Source: Rhodospirillaceae bacterium
GTDB taxonomy: Bacteria; Pseudomonadota; Alphaproteobacteria; Rhodospirillales; UBA2165
Assembly: GCA_018649725.1 (NCBI GenBank)
Contig: JABIHH010000063.1
Span: 1-64,000 of the forward strand
Reading direction: 5' to 3'
DNA length: 64,000 nt
Shown: in pieces, positions 31,691 to 41,548 of the stretch
How the letters are laid out: each line of letters opens with the position of its first letter
Position numbering within the stretch: position 1 is the first letter of the stretch
Translations under genes and position numbers: made by a program
The notes under the pieces: model-generated
Seen by the model: the letters and a program-made list of their open reading frames with translations, nothing else
The model's database searches: none
What the model was told of the DNA's origin: nothing

Positions 31691-31922
31691 AAGGCTCTTC
31701 CTTCATTTCAACAAATGTAACAATAGGCGGCGCAGTATAGGCAAAAGTCCCGTCACTTCAAGAATAAGCAGGGTTTTATGCGTTAATAAATTGCCACAGC
31801 CTTACTAGATAGAATAATTTTAGCATCTTTCTCTTATTAGTAATTCTACTAATTATTTTTATGTTGAATAGGTGATAAATTTGAGTTGAAATATAGGTCT
31901 CTCTATTGAGAGACAGATTGAT

Positions 31923-32843
31923 TTGAGGACAAGGGTTTTGGCTAAAAAATCTGGTAAAAAATCGGCAAAGAAAAAGCCGGCAGGTGGATTCTTAGATCGG
32001 ATTAAAAAAACCGTTGCTGGTGATGGTAATGGCGGCATGAACGGCGTCGTCGAAGATGACGGTATTGATCTGGAAACCGGCACCATTAAAGTCGATGATT
32101 CGCCCCCTGAAGTGGTAATTTCGACCGCTGAGGTCCTCCGTGAAAGCACCGAAAGCGAAAGCGACGTCGTACGCGGCAATGAAGGCAAAGTCTTTGTTAT
32201 CGATTTAGGTCCGTTTTTCGAAGTAATGGGTACAGATCCTGCCAGCAAACTTGCCCGCTCTCTCATTACCTTTGGTGAAAACCTATTGGCCCGGATAATT
32301 GGTCGGAGCGGTACTTATACGCTGCATGGTGATACAGCTTTTCTGTTCCGCCTAACGGTTGACGATGTCGCAGGTTGGAAAATGGCATCAAAAATCGTCA
32401 ATGAATTAGGGGTTCAATTCCTTAGAGACGGCTTTAAGCCGGAAGAGATTCTACCGGAAGTTTTGGCCATGGTTGATGAAAAAGATGCCTATGATGCCGA
32501 TGGTAATATCAATGTCGAAAAAGCTCTGGAAGCACGCATCCCTTATATGGAGATAAAAATCGTCAAAGATGAAACTGGAGCTGAATGGTTCTACGAAGAG
32601 GGTTTCGATCCTGAAAAAAAGAAAGTTGATCCTGAGTGGCAGCATGACCCGAACGTTGATCCGGACGCCGAGTACAATCCCGAATGGGACGTCGATGCCG
32701 AAGCCATTCGATCGGCCACTTCACGGGTCGAGCGTGGCCAGGAACGCCGTAAATTAAAATTGAAAATCCAACCAGAGAAAAATCGCCGCAAAAATAACCA
32801 TGGCCGCCGCGATTCGGATAATCCCAATACGTCTGTATGGTAG
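31923..32843 (+). CDS. Unknown protein A, degenerate GGDEF-like, with conserved C-terminal RRDSDNPNTSVW tail
   Basis: TTG at 31923 or, more likely, TTG at 31938 (preceded by GAGGACAAGG); clear paralogue of 38750-39571. Confidence 0.75.
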   Translation: MRTRVLAKKSGKKSAKKKPAGGFLDRIKKTVAGDGNGGMNGVVEDDGIDLETGTIKVDDSPPEVVISTAEVLRESTESESDVVRGNEGKVFVIDLGPFFEVMGTDPASKLARSLITFGENLLARIIGRSGTYTLHGDTAFLFRLTVDDVAGWKMASKIVNELGVQFLRDGFKPEEILPEVLAMVDEKDAYDADGNINVEKALEARIPYMEIKIVKDETGAEWFYEEGFDPEKKKVDPEWQHDPNVDPDAEYNPEWDVDAEAIRSATSRVERGQERRKLKLKIQPEKNRRKNNHGRRDSDNPNTSVW

Positions 32844-32846
32844 CGC

Positions 32847-34514
32847 CTACCTACCGATAATCGCACCTAATATTGCCGATATATCTTCCGGCACCGCATT
32901 ACTGCGCCAAGCGACATGTTGGTCAGGCCGAACCAATAGAAGCTTGGCCTGATAAAGCTCCTGAGCAGCCGTTTTTTCTACGTCCACGACATTTAGCGGC
33001 ATATTTAAATCACGCGCCACCTGTTCAATGGCGGTTGATTCTGGTGCCTCCGGTCCGATCCGCAATAGATTGAACCACGGTCCCAAAAGATCAAAAATAC
33101 TGTCTTTGTCGCCGATCCAATAATGCGGCAACCGCCCGCCCGGTGTGGCAGAGGGAATATATTTAGCCGGGTCATCCGGCGGTGGCTGGGAGCCATCACT
33201 GACGATCAAGGGGGAGCCGTCATAGCGCGCGCCCAAAACAATACCGAGGCTCGCAAACTCTTCCTTAAAGCTCGCCAAATCAACCCGCAAGACATCGCGG
33301 GCGGCCTTGCCACGGCCACTGTCTTCCTCAATGAAATCTGGAAATTGCAGGCTGCCGATTTTATCGGCGTATTGGCCGGACGTCGCCGTATTGCGAACCC
33401 CGATCGGGCGGCGTTCGATCTCATAGCTGTCGATGAGGTTCTCACCGCCAAAGCCTTCAACCATTGCCGCCAACTTCCAGCCGATATTTGCTGCGTCATC
33501 AATGCCGGTGTTAAAGCCAAAGCCGCCCGACGGCGTAAACAAATGCACGGAATCGCCGGCCAAAACTACCCGGCCTTTCTGATAGTGGTCTGTCACCATC
33601 GCGAGCCCGGCCAGCCACTCCTGCACCGAGATAATTTCCACATCAATGGTTGCGCCGACCGCGATCCTAAATATCTCCTCGGCATCGACCTGATCAAAGG
33701 GCAGATCAGGCGGCACCTCTGATAACAACAGAAACTCATCATCGCCGTTGAGCGAAATAAAATCCGTGCGGCCTTCGGGGTTAATCGTCCAGTAATGCCA
33801 GGAATCTTTCATATTCCGCACTTCTTTGACCATCGGCGAGCGGGCATATATCGAGGCCATGCTGCCGTCATAAAAGCGATCACCGGTACTTTGACGACCT
33901 TCATATTTAAAGCCCAATTGCCGGCGGATCATGCCTTGCGCACCATCGCAGCCAGCCAAATAATCTGCGGTCACGGCCTCGGTTTCCCCTGAGCTGAGAT
34001 TTTTAATCTCAGCCACAACTTGATCACCTTGATCTTCAAAGGACACCAGCTCCCAGCCAAAACGAATATCGGCTTGATCGAAACTTTCTGCGTGGCTCTT
34101 CATCACCGCTTCAAAATACATCTGGTTAGAGCGATGGATCGGCTCCGGCGTTAAGGTGGTCTCGCCCCAGGGTCCTGGATTGGACGTTTTCTCTTTCAAG
34201 GTCGGCATCGGGATGCGGCCAAGCTCATAGCCGGAAACGCGCGACACGTAGGTGCTGTCACAACTCGCATTTTCCGGCAGTCCCGTTTGCCGAATGACCG
34301 GCCCCGCCCCATAGCGGCGCAAATGTTCCATGGTCCGGCTGTTAATCGTACTGCCCTTGGGATGCTTCGGTGTTTCGGAGCGCGCATTCACCAACAGATG
34401 CGGTACGCCGCGGGTCGAAAGCTCCATTGACAAGCACAAACCGACCGGTCCGCCGCCGGAAATAAGTACGGGAAAATCAGATTTTGACATGTTACTCCGC
34501 TGCCGTTTGATCAC
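32847..34514 (-). CDS. FAD-dependent monooxygenase (aromatic hydroxylase, PheA/TfdB family)
   Basis: 'FPVLISGGGPVGLCLSMELSTRGV', 'CDGAQGMIRRQLG', 'GRVVLAGDSVHLFTPSGGFGFNTGIDDAANIGWKLAAM'. The first ATG may be an internal Met. Confidence 0.93.
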   Translation of the reverse strand: MIKRQRSNMSKSDFPVLISGGGPVGLCLSMELSTRGVPHLLVNARSETPKHPKGSTINSRTMEHLRRYGAGPVIRQTGLPENASCDSTYVSRVSGYELGRIPMPTLKEKTSNPGPWGETTLTPEPIHRSNQMYFEAVMKSHAESFDQADIRFGWELVSFEDQGDQVVAEIKNLSSGETEAVTADYLAGCDGAQGMIRRQLGFKYEGRQSTGDRFYDGSMASIYARSPMVKEVRNMKDSWHYWTINPEGRTDFISLNGDDEFLLLSEVPPDLPFDQVDAEEIFRIAVGATIDVEIISVQEWLAGLAMVTDHYQKGRVVLAGDSVHLFTPSGGFGFNTGIDDAANIGWKLAAMVEGFGGENLIDSYEIERRPIGVRNTATSGQYADKIGSLQFPDFIEEDSGRGKAARDVLRVDLASFKEEFASLGIVLGARYDGSPLIVSDGSQPPPDDPAKYIPSATPGGRLPHYWIGDKDSIFDLLGPWFNLLRIGPEAPESTAIEQVARDLNMPLNVVDVEKTAAQELYQAKLLLVRPDQHVAWRSNAVPEDISAILGAIIGR

Positions 34515-35169
34515 GTTCCAATTGGTTGCTTAGCCAAGCCTCGATGATCGGCTCAAGGTTTTCATAAGGCTGATAGCCAACGGTCAAATAAGCATAACCG
34601 TTCTTGTCATTAACGACGACGGTGGGAAAGCCGGAGACGCCCAGACGCTGAGCAAATTGAAAATCCATTTGAGTTTGTTGCTTCATTTCATCGGATGAAA
34701 ACAAAGTGGCAAACTCACCTCTGTCCAAACCAAAACCCTCTGCCAGATCAATCAGCACTTCGTCTTCGGTCACGTCCTGGTTTTCTGCATAAAATGCCGA
34801 TTGAACATGGGTGAAAAAGTTGAGCGCTGTCGCATTGCCTTTTATTTCCCGAGCCGTCACTGCGGCCCGGCACGAAGCTTCGGTGTTATAGACAAAGTCG
34901 TCGCGCTCTAAGATATCAAACTTAAATGGCTGGCCGGAGCGCTCGCCGATCTCGTGCCAATGTTCGTCGAGAAACTTTTTACGCTCGGCATCCTGTGGCT
35001 CGGTCCAATCAGTATGGAGCCCACCAACGACCAGCGACGTCACTGCGCGGCCGGCGCATTGCTCTTCCAATTTTCGTTTGGTCGGCGCAAAGCCATAACA
35101 CCAGGAACACATCGGATCACCGACATAGATCAATTCCTTATCGAGCGTCGTCATCATTTTATCCTTCAT
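34492..35169 (-). CDS. DsbA family protein (CXXC thioredoxin fold)
   Basis: 'LIYVGDPMCSWCYGFAPTKRKLEEQ' CSWC active site; 'LGVSGFPTVVVND' cis-Pro loop. Confidence 0.92.
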   Translation of the reverse strand: MKDKMMTTLDKELIYVGDPMCSWCYGFAPTKRKLEEQCAGRAVTSLVVGGLHTDWTEPQDAERKKFLDEHWHEIGERSGQPFKFDILERDDFVYNTEASCRAAVTAREIKGNATALNFFTHVQSAFYAENQDVTEDEVLIDLAEGFGLDRGEFATLFSSDEMKQQTQMDFQFAQRLGVSGFPTVVVNDKNGYAYLTVGYQPYENLEPIIEAWLSNQLERDQTAAE

Positions 35170-35317
35170 CGAAGAAAAATTTAGACCGCACTATGCCATT
35201 GCCGGATAGGTAAAGAAAGCCCGCCTCCTGGCCGTCACCTCAAATGAGCAAGAGGGCGGCTAGAGACGGGCTTAGGAGTAGGACAGATCCAACTGTCCCG
35301 GGGAACCAGGTTAGAAA

Positions 35318-35581
35318 CTAATCGGTATTGCGCTCGATGATCGGAACCATTTGATCACCCCACGCACCATTGCCACCGTGATAACGGGACGCCCGCATCA
35401 ACTCGACAGTGAGGCCGGCATCGGCTGCTCTTACAATCGCTTCGTTCAAACGATGCAAAGAATTGGCAACCATCCGAAGTGCACTATCTTGGCTACCAGA
35501 GAAACTGCTCTCTGGATCGGGCGGAGCGGGCTGGAAGCCGCTTTGGGCTTCCAGTTCATTTTCAGGTGTTTTTGCATCCAT
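35318..35581 (-). CDS. Small protein of unknown function
   Basis: 87 aa ORF with a strong SD (minus strand AAAGGAGAATTGTTATG), 25 nt downstream of aceA. Confidence 0.65.
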   Translation of the reverse strand: MDAKTPENELEAQSGFQPAPPDPESSFSGSQDSALRMVANSLHRLNEAIVRAADAGLTVELMRASRYHGGNGAWGDQMVPIIERNTD

Positions 35582-35606
35582 AACAATTCTCCTTTAAAAA
35601 GCTGGC

Positions 35607-36911
35607 TTAAGCAGCTTCTGAATTGAACTGATCAGATTCGGTAGATTCTGACATTGCCGTTGTTGAGCTTGAGCCACCCGTGATGGCCATCGAGACGGCA
35701 TCAAAGTAGCCGGTGCCAACTTCACGCTGGTGACGGGTTGCGGTATAGCCATCTTCTTCACTGGCAAATTCAGCTTGTTGAAGTTCTGAGTAAGCCGCCA
35801 TGCCGCGTTCACCATAGCCTTTGGCAAGTTCGAACATACCGTGGTTGAGCTGGTGGAAGCCGGCTAAGGTAACAAACTGGAACTTGTAGCCCATCGCACC
35901 CAATTCCTGTTGGAAGGTGGCAATGGTCTCTTTGTCCAAATTGGCTTCCCAGTTGAAGCTTGGGCTACAGTTATAAGCCAGCATCTTACCTGGGAATTTA
36001 GCGTGAATGGCGTCAGCGAATTGCCGCGCTTCATCGAGATTTGGCTTGGAAGTTTCCCACCACAACAAATCAGCATAAGGCGCATAAGCCAATTGACGAG
36101 CGATGCAGGCTTCAACACCGCCGGTGACATTGAAGAAGCCTTCAGGAGTGCGCTCTTCAGTCTCAATGAACGGACGATCGCGCTCATCAATATCGCTGGT
36201 CAACAGTTTCGCACTTTCCGCATCCGTCCGGGCAACAATCAAAGTAGGAACACCCATAACGTCAGCGGCCAAACGTGCCGCTGTCAGATTGCGGATATGT
36301 TGCTGGGTTGGGATCAGAACCTTGCCGCCCAAATGACCGCATTTCTTTTCAGAAGCCAATTGATCTTCAAAGTGAACAGCCGCCGCACCTGCTTCAATGA
36401 AAGCTTTGGTCAGCTCGAACGCGTTTAGGGGGCCACCAAAACCGGCTTCGGCATCCGCAACGATCGGCGCGAACCAATCGCGCTTGGCACCACCTTCAGA
36501 ATGCTCGATCTGATCGGCACGTTGCAGGGTCTTATTAATCCGCTTAACCAATGCCGGAGCGGCATCAGCAGGATACAGACTTTGATCCGGATACATTGCA
36601 CTTGCCGTATTGGAATCGGCGGCGACTTGCCAACCTGAGAGATAGATGGCTTTCAGGCCAGCGCGAACTTGTTGCATTGCCTGGTTGCCGGTCATGGCAC
36701 CTAGGGAGTTGATATAGTCTTCCTTATGGAGAAGCTCCCAAAGTTTATTGGCGCCACGTTCCGCCAAGGTTTGTTGAACGACCACCGAGCCCCGCAGCTT
36801 TTCGACATCTGCCGGCGAATATGGCCGGTCGATACCATCGAACCGACCCTCAGGCGCTTGGGGGACCAGGTTGCTATAATTTTCTGTGTTGCTGCTTGTT
36901 GAGCTAGTCAT
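35607..36911 (-). CDS. aceA: Isocitrate lyase
   Basis: '[30 protein letters not shown]', '[57 protein letters not shown]'. The start at 36911 has an upstream AAGGAAA; the ORF track starts at 36938. Confidence 0.97.
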   Translation of the reverse strand: MTSSTSSNTENYSNLVPQAPEGRFDGIDRPYSPADVEKLRGSVVVQQTLAERGANKLWELLHKEDYINSLGAMTGNQAMQQVRAGLKAIYLSGWQVAADSNTASAMYPDQSLYPADAAPALVKRINKTLQRADQIEHSEGGAKRDWFAPIVADAEAGFGGPLNAFELTKAFIEAGAAAVHFEDQLASEKKCGHLGGKVLIPTQQHIRNLTAARLAADVMGVPTLIVARTDAESAKLLTSDIDERDRPFIETEERTPEGFFNVTGGVEACIARQLAYAPYADLLWWETSKPNLDEARQFADAIHAKFPGKMLAYNCSPSFNWEANLDKETIATFQQELGAMGYKFQFVTLAGFHQLNHGMFELAKGYGERGMAAYSELQQAEFASEEDGYTATRHQREVGTGYFDAVSMAITGGSSSTTAMSESTESDQFNSEAA

Positions 36912-37062
36912 GACCGGTTTTCCTTTCTTAAAAACCATCGTTTAAATAGATTTCATTAGAGTTTTATAAATCTTCACCTTTTGTGATGGACGCACTTTTT
37001 ACTAAATCGAACTAAGAGTCTATAACTTGTTGTAATTAACGGGTATAATTGATACAGTTTTG

Positions 37063-37079
37063 TGACAATAATTTTGTCA
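37063..37079. promoter_or_regulatory. Candidate operator TGACAA-TAATT-TTGTCA in the aceA/regulator intergenic region
   Basis: Perfect 6-bp inverted repeat with 5-nt spacer in the divergent promoter region. Confidence 0.45.
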
Positions 37080-37126
37080 AATTGTAATATTTGTAAATTT
37101 TTGAGTTTAAAGTAGGTCCCTATCCG

Positions 37127-38569
37127 ATGGCCACACGTCCGCAGAAAGTCTTCGCTGGCACCCGCATCAGACGAATGCGCCGCGACCTCAATCTCACTCA
37201 GGCGCAAATGGCAGATGACCTTGGAATATCAACAAGTTATCTGAATTTGGTCGAGCGCAATCAACGGCCCTTAAGTGCGCAGTTGTTACTGAGATTAGCT
37301 GATGCTTATGACATTAATCTCAAAGAATTTTCCGGCGATGATAGCAGTCAGGCCGCCGCCTCCCTCAAAGAGGTGTTTTCGGACCCGATCTTCGAGGGAC
37401 TTAATCTTTCCAACCATGAATTAACCGATTTGGTAGGCGCCAGCCCATCTGCCGCGCAATCTGTGGTGACACTTTACCGGGCTTACCGAGAAAGCCTGAC
37501 CAATAATTCAGCCATGGCCGAGCAACTTGCCAGCCAGGAAGGCACATCGCAGACCGAAGCCTTACGCTTTCCCATCGAAGAGGTTCGCGACTACTTCCAC
37601 GATACCAATAATCACTTTCCGGAACTTGAGAATGCGGCCGAAACATTATGGGCTGATGCTGAGCTAACGCTCGATGATCTCCACATTGGACTTCGTGATC
37701 ATCTCAAAGCAGCCCATGATATTTCCGTCCGCATCATGCCGATTGATGTCTTGCCGGGGACAACGTGGCGCCTGGATCGCCATTCCCGGCGCCTCTTCCT
37801 TTCCGAGGTTCTCAACGCACCGTCGCGTACTTTTCAACTTGCGCTGCACGCGGGCCTTTTAGGGTATCGCGGTCTCATTGATGAAATGGTATCGCGCACC
37901 GGTCTGCAGGGGGATGAAGCCAAGCAGCTTTGTCGGCTCGGGCTCGCCAATTATTTCGCCGGTGCGGTGACCATGCCCTATGAGCGCTTTCAAACTGCTG
38001 CCGATAAATTGCGCTACGACATCGATCTCCTTTGTCAGCGCTTTAGTGCCAGCTATGAGCAGACCAGCCACCGCTTAACGACTTTACAGCGACCCGGCTC
38101 CAAGGGCGTGCCGTTTTTTTTCCTGCGAGTCGACCACGCCGGCAATATCTCCAAGCGCTTTAGCGCATCCGGTTTTCATTTTGCCCGTTTCGGCGGCACA
38201 TGCCCGAGATGGAATATCCACGAAGCCTTTCGCACACCAGATAAAATCATCCCGCAGATTGTCGAAATGGAGGATGGCACGAGCTACTTCACAATCTCCA
38301 GAACGGTGCGTGGCATGGGGGCCGGCTACAAAATGCCAGAGCAGCAACTTGCCATCGGAATTGGCTGCAAGCTCGATTATGCCCGCCAGCTGGTTTATGC
38401 CGATGGCCTGGACCTCGCCGAAACCAGTGCAATTACGCCGATTGGCGTAAACTGTCGCCTGTGCATGCGCATGGACTGCAATCAGCGCGCCAATCCACCG
38501 CTCAACCGCCGGGTTGCGGTGGCAGAAAATCACCGCGGCCTGTCGCCGTTCACCTTTGCAGAACTCTAA
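37127..38569 (+). CDS. XRE-family short-chain acyl-CoA/glyoxylate regulator (ScfR/RamB type)
   Basis: N-terminal HTH 'RIRRMRRDLNLTQAQMADDLGISTSYLNLVERNQRPLSAQLLLRLADAY', IrrE/ImmA-like middle, C-terminal 'IGVNCRLCMRMDCNQRANPP' Cys cluster. Confidence 0.92.
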   Translation: MATRPQKVFAGTRIRRMRRDLNLTQAQMADDLGISTSYLNLVERNQRPLSAQLLLRLADAYDINLKEFSGDDSSQAAASLKEVFSDPIFEGLNLSNHELTDLVGASPSAAQSVVTLYRAYRESLTNNSAMAEQLASQEGTSQTEALRFPIEEVRDYFHDTNNHFPELENAAETLWADAELTLDDLHIGLRDHLKAAHDISVRIMPIDVLPGTTWRLDRHSRRLFLSEVLNAPSRTFQLALHAGLLGYRGLIDEMVSRTGLQGDEAKQLCRLGLANYFAGAVTMPYERFQTAADKLRYDIDLLCQRFSASYEQTSHRLTTLQRPGSKGVPFFFLRVDHAGNISKRFSASGFHFARFGGTCPRWNIHEAFRTPDKIIPQIVEMEDGTSYFTISRTVRGMGAGYKMPEQQLAIGIGCKLDYARQLVYADGLDLAETSAITPIGVNCRLCMRMDCNQRANPPLNRRVAVAENHRGLSPFTFAEL

Positions 38570-38749
38570 ATTTGCACCTAATAATGCGATTTTAAATTAG
38601 TATAAAAACAGTGATCGGAAATTTTAAATTTGACCCTCTCTATGTCGCTCTCTAGTTGTAAATACGTATATTTTTTAAGGCTTCCGATTGGTATAGTTCA
38701 GCGAGTAAAAAAGAGTATAGTTAAAAAATTCTAGCTTGAGGGTCCCGAT

Positions 38750-39571
38750 ATGACGGGAGATGAAGAAATGAAGTCGAGTCTACTTAAGAAAATCAAAGAT
38801 TCCGTCATTGGTGAAGAAGAAAAAATCGACATTGATGGCGTTGATCTGGATAGCGGCACTATTATTATCGAAGAGACTGATCCGAGCGAGATCGTCAGTA
38901 CTGGTGCCGTCCTGCGTGAAGGCTTTGATCATGAAACGGATATTTTCTTCAAAGGCTATACCGGCACTGTTTTCGTTTTAGACCTCAATCCCTTCTTTGA
39001 AGCGATCGGCACGACCTCGACTTCTAGAATAGGTGAAAGCCTTGTCACTTTTACGGACAATATTTTAACTCGGGAATTAGAGGGCGTTGGCTCGTTTAAG
39101 AACTACAGCAATGAGCAATTCTTTTTCCGGCTCAACAAAGATGATGCCGAAGGCTGGGTTATGGCGGCCAAAGCGGTCAATGCGGTTGGCGAACATTTTC
39201 TCCGCGATTCTTATGAAGCCGATGACATGATTTCAGAATTATTGGCGGCGGTTAATCCGGAAGATCTTAAGGGTGCCGATGGTGTTTTTGATGGTGCCAA
39301 GGCGCTGGAAAATAAAATGACTTTTGGTTCCATCGCGGAAGCCATTAAGAAAACGGTAGAGCCCCTTTGGGAAACACTGAAGCACAATGGCGTTAAGCAT
39401 GTTGCAAGTACTGAATGGGAAACCGAAACCAAAGATATGCGCGATGCGCTTGAAAAAGTCGAACGCGGCCCTGATCGCCGCCAAAAATTAATCAAAGCGC
39501 CGGCTCATATGGAACGCCGTAAAACCACCGGTCGCCGTGACATCGACAATCCGAACAAGTCAGTCTGGTAG
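38750..39571 (+). CDS. Unknown protein B, paralogue of 31923-32843, C-terminal RRDIDNPNKSVW tail
   Basis: Co-linear similarity along the protein: G[IV]DL[ED][TS]GTI, VSTG.VLRE, VFVLDLNPFFEAIG, AKAVNAVGEHFLRD, DNPNKSVW*. An alternative start is 38768. Confidence 0.78.
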   Translation: MTGDEEMKSSLLKKIKDSVIGEEEKIDIDGVDLDSGTIIIEETDPSEIVSTGAVLREGFDHETDIFFKGYTGTVFVLDLNPFFEAIGTTSTSRIGESLVTFTDNILTRELEGVGSFKNYSNEQFFFRLNKDDAEGWVMAAKAVNAVGEHFLRDSYEADDMISELLAAVNPEDLKGADGVFDGAKALENKMTFGSIAEAIKKTVEPLWETLKHNGVKHVASTEWETETKDMRDALEKVERGPDRRQKLIKAPAHMERRKTTGRRDIDNPNKSVW

Positions 39572-39591
39572 AAAATTTCAATCAAAATGAA

Positions 39592-39628
39592 AGGCGTTTA
39601 GCTCTTGAGAGTTGAACGTCTTTTTTTT
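39592..39628. terminator. Strong intrinsic terminator, possibly bidirectional
   Basis: AGGCGTTTAGCTC-TTGA-GAGTTGAACGTCT (13 bp including G:U pairs) followed by a T run; lies between convergent genes. Confidence 0.85.
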
Positions 39629-40442
39629 ATGAAAACTCGCGATTTTTTTGCTCAATGAGCAGTTTGTAGGCTATTGAGAGCGCCGTAATACCTATCGCCA
39701 TTCCTGCATAAGTTATAATAAATAGGGCCAGATTCGACAGCAAGTTCTGGGTTAAATCACCTACAATGCTCAATGAATTTGCTGCACCGGTTATTAACAT
39801 TCCAGCAATTTTATCAAAAACACCCGTGGCAATACTTGTAAATATCAATATGCCCACGAGTCTCCAGCCATTACCCCTCGTCAAATCCCAAATTCCCGGC
39901 AAATCCATTTTGTGATCAACAGCCGATGCCGGTAGCCAAAGTGAAAAACGGGCATAACACAAAATTAAAATTGCAATATTTGCAGGCATTAGAATTATGC
40001 CCAAGGGTGGTATCGCCGCGGACGTAATTCCAGTAATAAAAAAACCACCTATAATCACTGGGACCAAAAGCAACAACATTTTAAGGCTTGCCCATAAGAA
40101 AACCCAGTGCCGGTGTTGCCAGCGATAACACGCCCCAATAGTAATTTTTTCATTTGGGATTAGGTAACTGCGGTGCCAAGCAACCGTATAAAGTGGAAAA
40201 ATTATTAAGGTTGTTAAAAGGGTGATTAACACCAGCTCGATAGACCAAAATTCACCTGCTCCGGCTGATTTAAGTGTCGGAGAATAGTAATTCAAAAATG
40301 TTTTTGGACCGATAAGCGTAAATAAAACTGCCGAAATGACGACGGGTGGTAACGCGAGAAAGTAAAACTGAATGCGGTGCCGCCAAAAAAATTTAAATGC
40401 TAAACCAATTGTCGCAAATACCGGTAATTTCATCCTATCCAC
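39627..40442 (-). CDS. Hypothetical multi-pass membrane protein
   Basis: Several hydrophobic segments (e.g. FYFLALPPVVISAVLFTLI, LVLITLLTTLIIFPLYTVAW); no confident family. Confidence 0.7.
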   Translation of the reverse strand: MDRMKLPVFATIGLAFKFFWRHRIQFYFLALPPVVISAVLFTLIGPKTFLNYYSPTLKSAGAGEFWSIELVLITLLTTLIIFPLYTVAWHRSYLIPNEKITIGACYRWQHRHWVFLWASLKMLLLLVPVIIGGFFITGITSAAIPPLGIILMPANIAILILCYARFSLWLPASAVDHKMDLPGIWDLTRGNGWRLVGILIFTSIATGVFDKIAGMLITGAANSLSIVGDLTQNLLSNLALFIITYAGMAIGITALSIAYKLLIEQKNREFS

Positions 40443-40450
40443 ACATTACG

Positions 40451-41545
40451 CTAAGCCACTGGTTGTTCAGATTTATTCTCTGAAAACTTCCTGGCCTTCT
40501 CACTCGCTGATTTCAGCTGACCGCAAGCCGCCATGATGTCGCGGCCGCGCGGCATACGAATCGGTGCAGAAAGGCCGCGCTCGTTCAAAATTTCAGAGAA
40601 CTGCTTGATCTTGTGATGTGACGAGCACTCATACTCGACGCCTGGCCATTTATTAAACGGAATCAGATTGATCTTGGCGGGGATGTCTTTCAGCAGGCGG
40701 GCGAGCTCTTTGGCATCAGCCGCCGAATCGTTCAAGCCATCCAGCATGACATATTCAAAGGTGATACGGCGGGCATTGCTGGAGCCGGGATATTTCCGGC
40801 ATGCCTCAAGCAATTCTTTGATCGGATATTTCTTGTTGATCGGCACCAGAATGTCACGAAGCTCATCTCTGACGGCATGCAGTGAGACCGCGAGACCGAC
40901 ACCCAACTCCTCGCCGCAGCGCTCCATCATCGGCACCACGCCTGAGGTCGAAAGCGTGATTTTACGCCGGGACATCGAAATACCTTCCTCATCCATAATG
41001 ATTTTGAGCGCTTTCGAGACTTCTTCATAATTATAGAGCGGCTCGCCCATACCCATCATGACGATATTAGTGAAATGGCGATCGTGACCATCCGACGGCC
41101 ATTCATCGTAAGTATCCCGGGCAACCATTATTTGGCCGACAATCTCGGCGGCCGTCAGATTACGCACCAGCTTTTGTGTGCCAGTATGACAGAAAGAGCA
41201 GGTCAGCGTGCAGCCGACTTGCGATGAGAGACACAAGGCACCCCGGCCTTCTTCAGGAATAAAGACCGTTTCCACTTCGTTGCGATCTTGCGTCCGGAGC
41301 AGCCATTTCCGGGTCGTGTCCTCTGACAATTGTTCGGTGACGACTTCCGGTTTCAGCAACACATAGGTCTCTTTGAGCTTTTCGCGGAGCGGCTTGCCGA
41401 GCGAGGTCATTTGATCGAAATCCATTTCACCCTGATGATAGATCCAATGCCAGAGCTGCTTGGTGCGAAAGGCCTTCTCGCCCATGCCGACAAGCTCAGC
41501 TTCGAGCTCTTCGCGGGAGAAACCAATAAGATTTTTCTTTGCCAT
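40451..41545 (-). CDS. rlmN: 23S rRNA (adenine2503-C2)-methyltransferase
   Basis: '[28 protein letters not shown]' radical SAM CX3CX2C, '[17 protein letters not shown]', '[14 protein letters not shown]'. Confidence 0.97.
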   Translation of the reverse strand: MAKKNLIGFSREELEAELVGMGEKAFRTKQLWHWIYHQGEMDFDQMTSLGKPLREKLKETYVLLKPEVVTEQLSEDTTRKWLLRTQDRNEVETVFIPEEGRGALCLSSQVGCTLTCSFCHTGTQKLVRNLTAAEIVGQIMVARDTYDEWPSDGHDRHFTNIVMMGMGEPLYNYEEVSKALKIIMDEEGISMSRRKITLSTSGVVPMMERCGEELGVGLAVSLHAVRDELRDILVPINKKYPIKELLEACRKYPGSSNARRITFEYVMLDGLNDSAADAKELARLLKDIPAKINLIPFNKWPGVEYECSSHHKIKQFSEILNERGLSAPIRMPRGRDIMAACGQLKSASEKARKFSENKSEQPVA

Positions 41546-41548
41546 AAT

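Noticed and set aside
33123-33722. 199-aa plus-strand ORF inside the FAD monooxygenase
   Set aside because: Antisense shadow of a gene with clear FAD-binding motifs.
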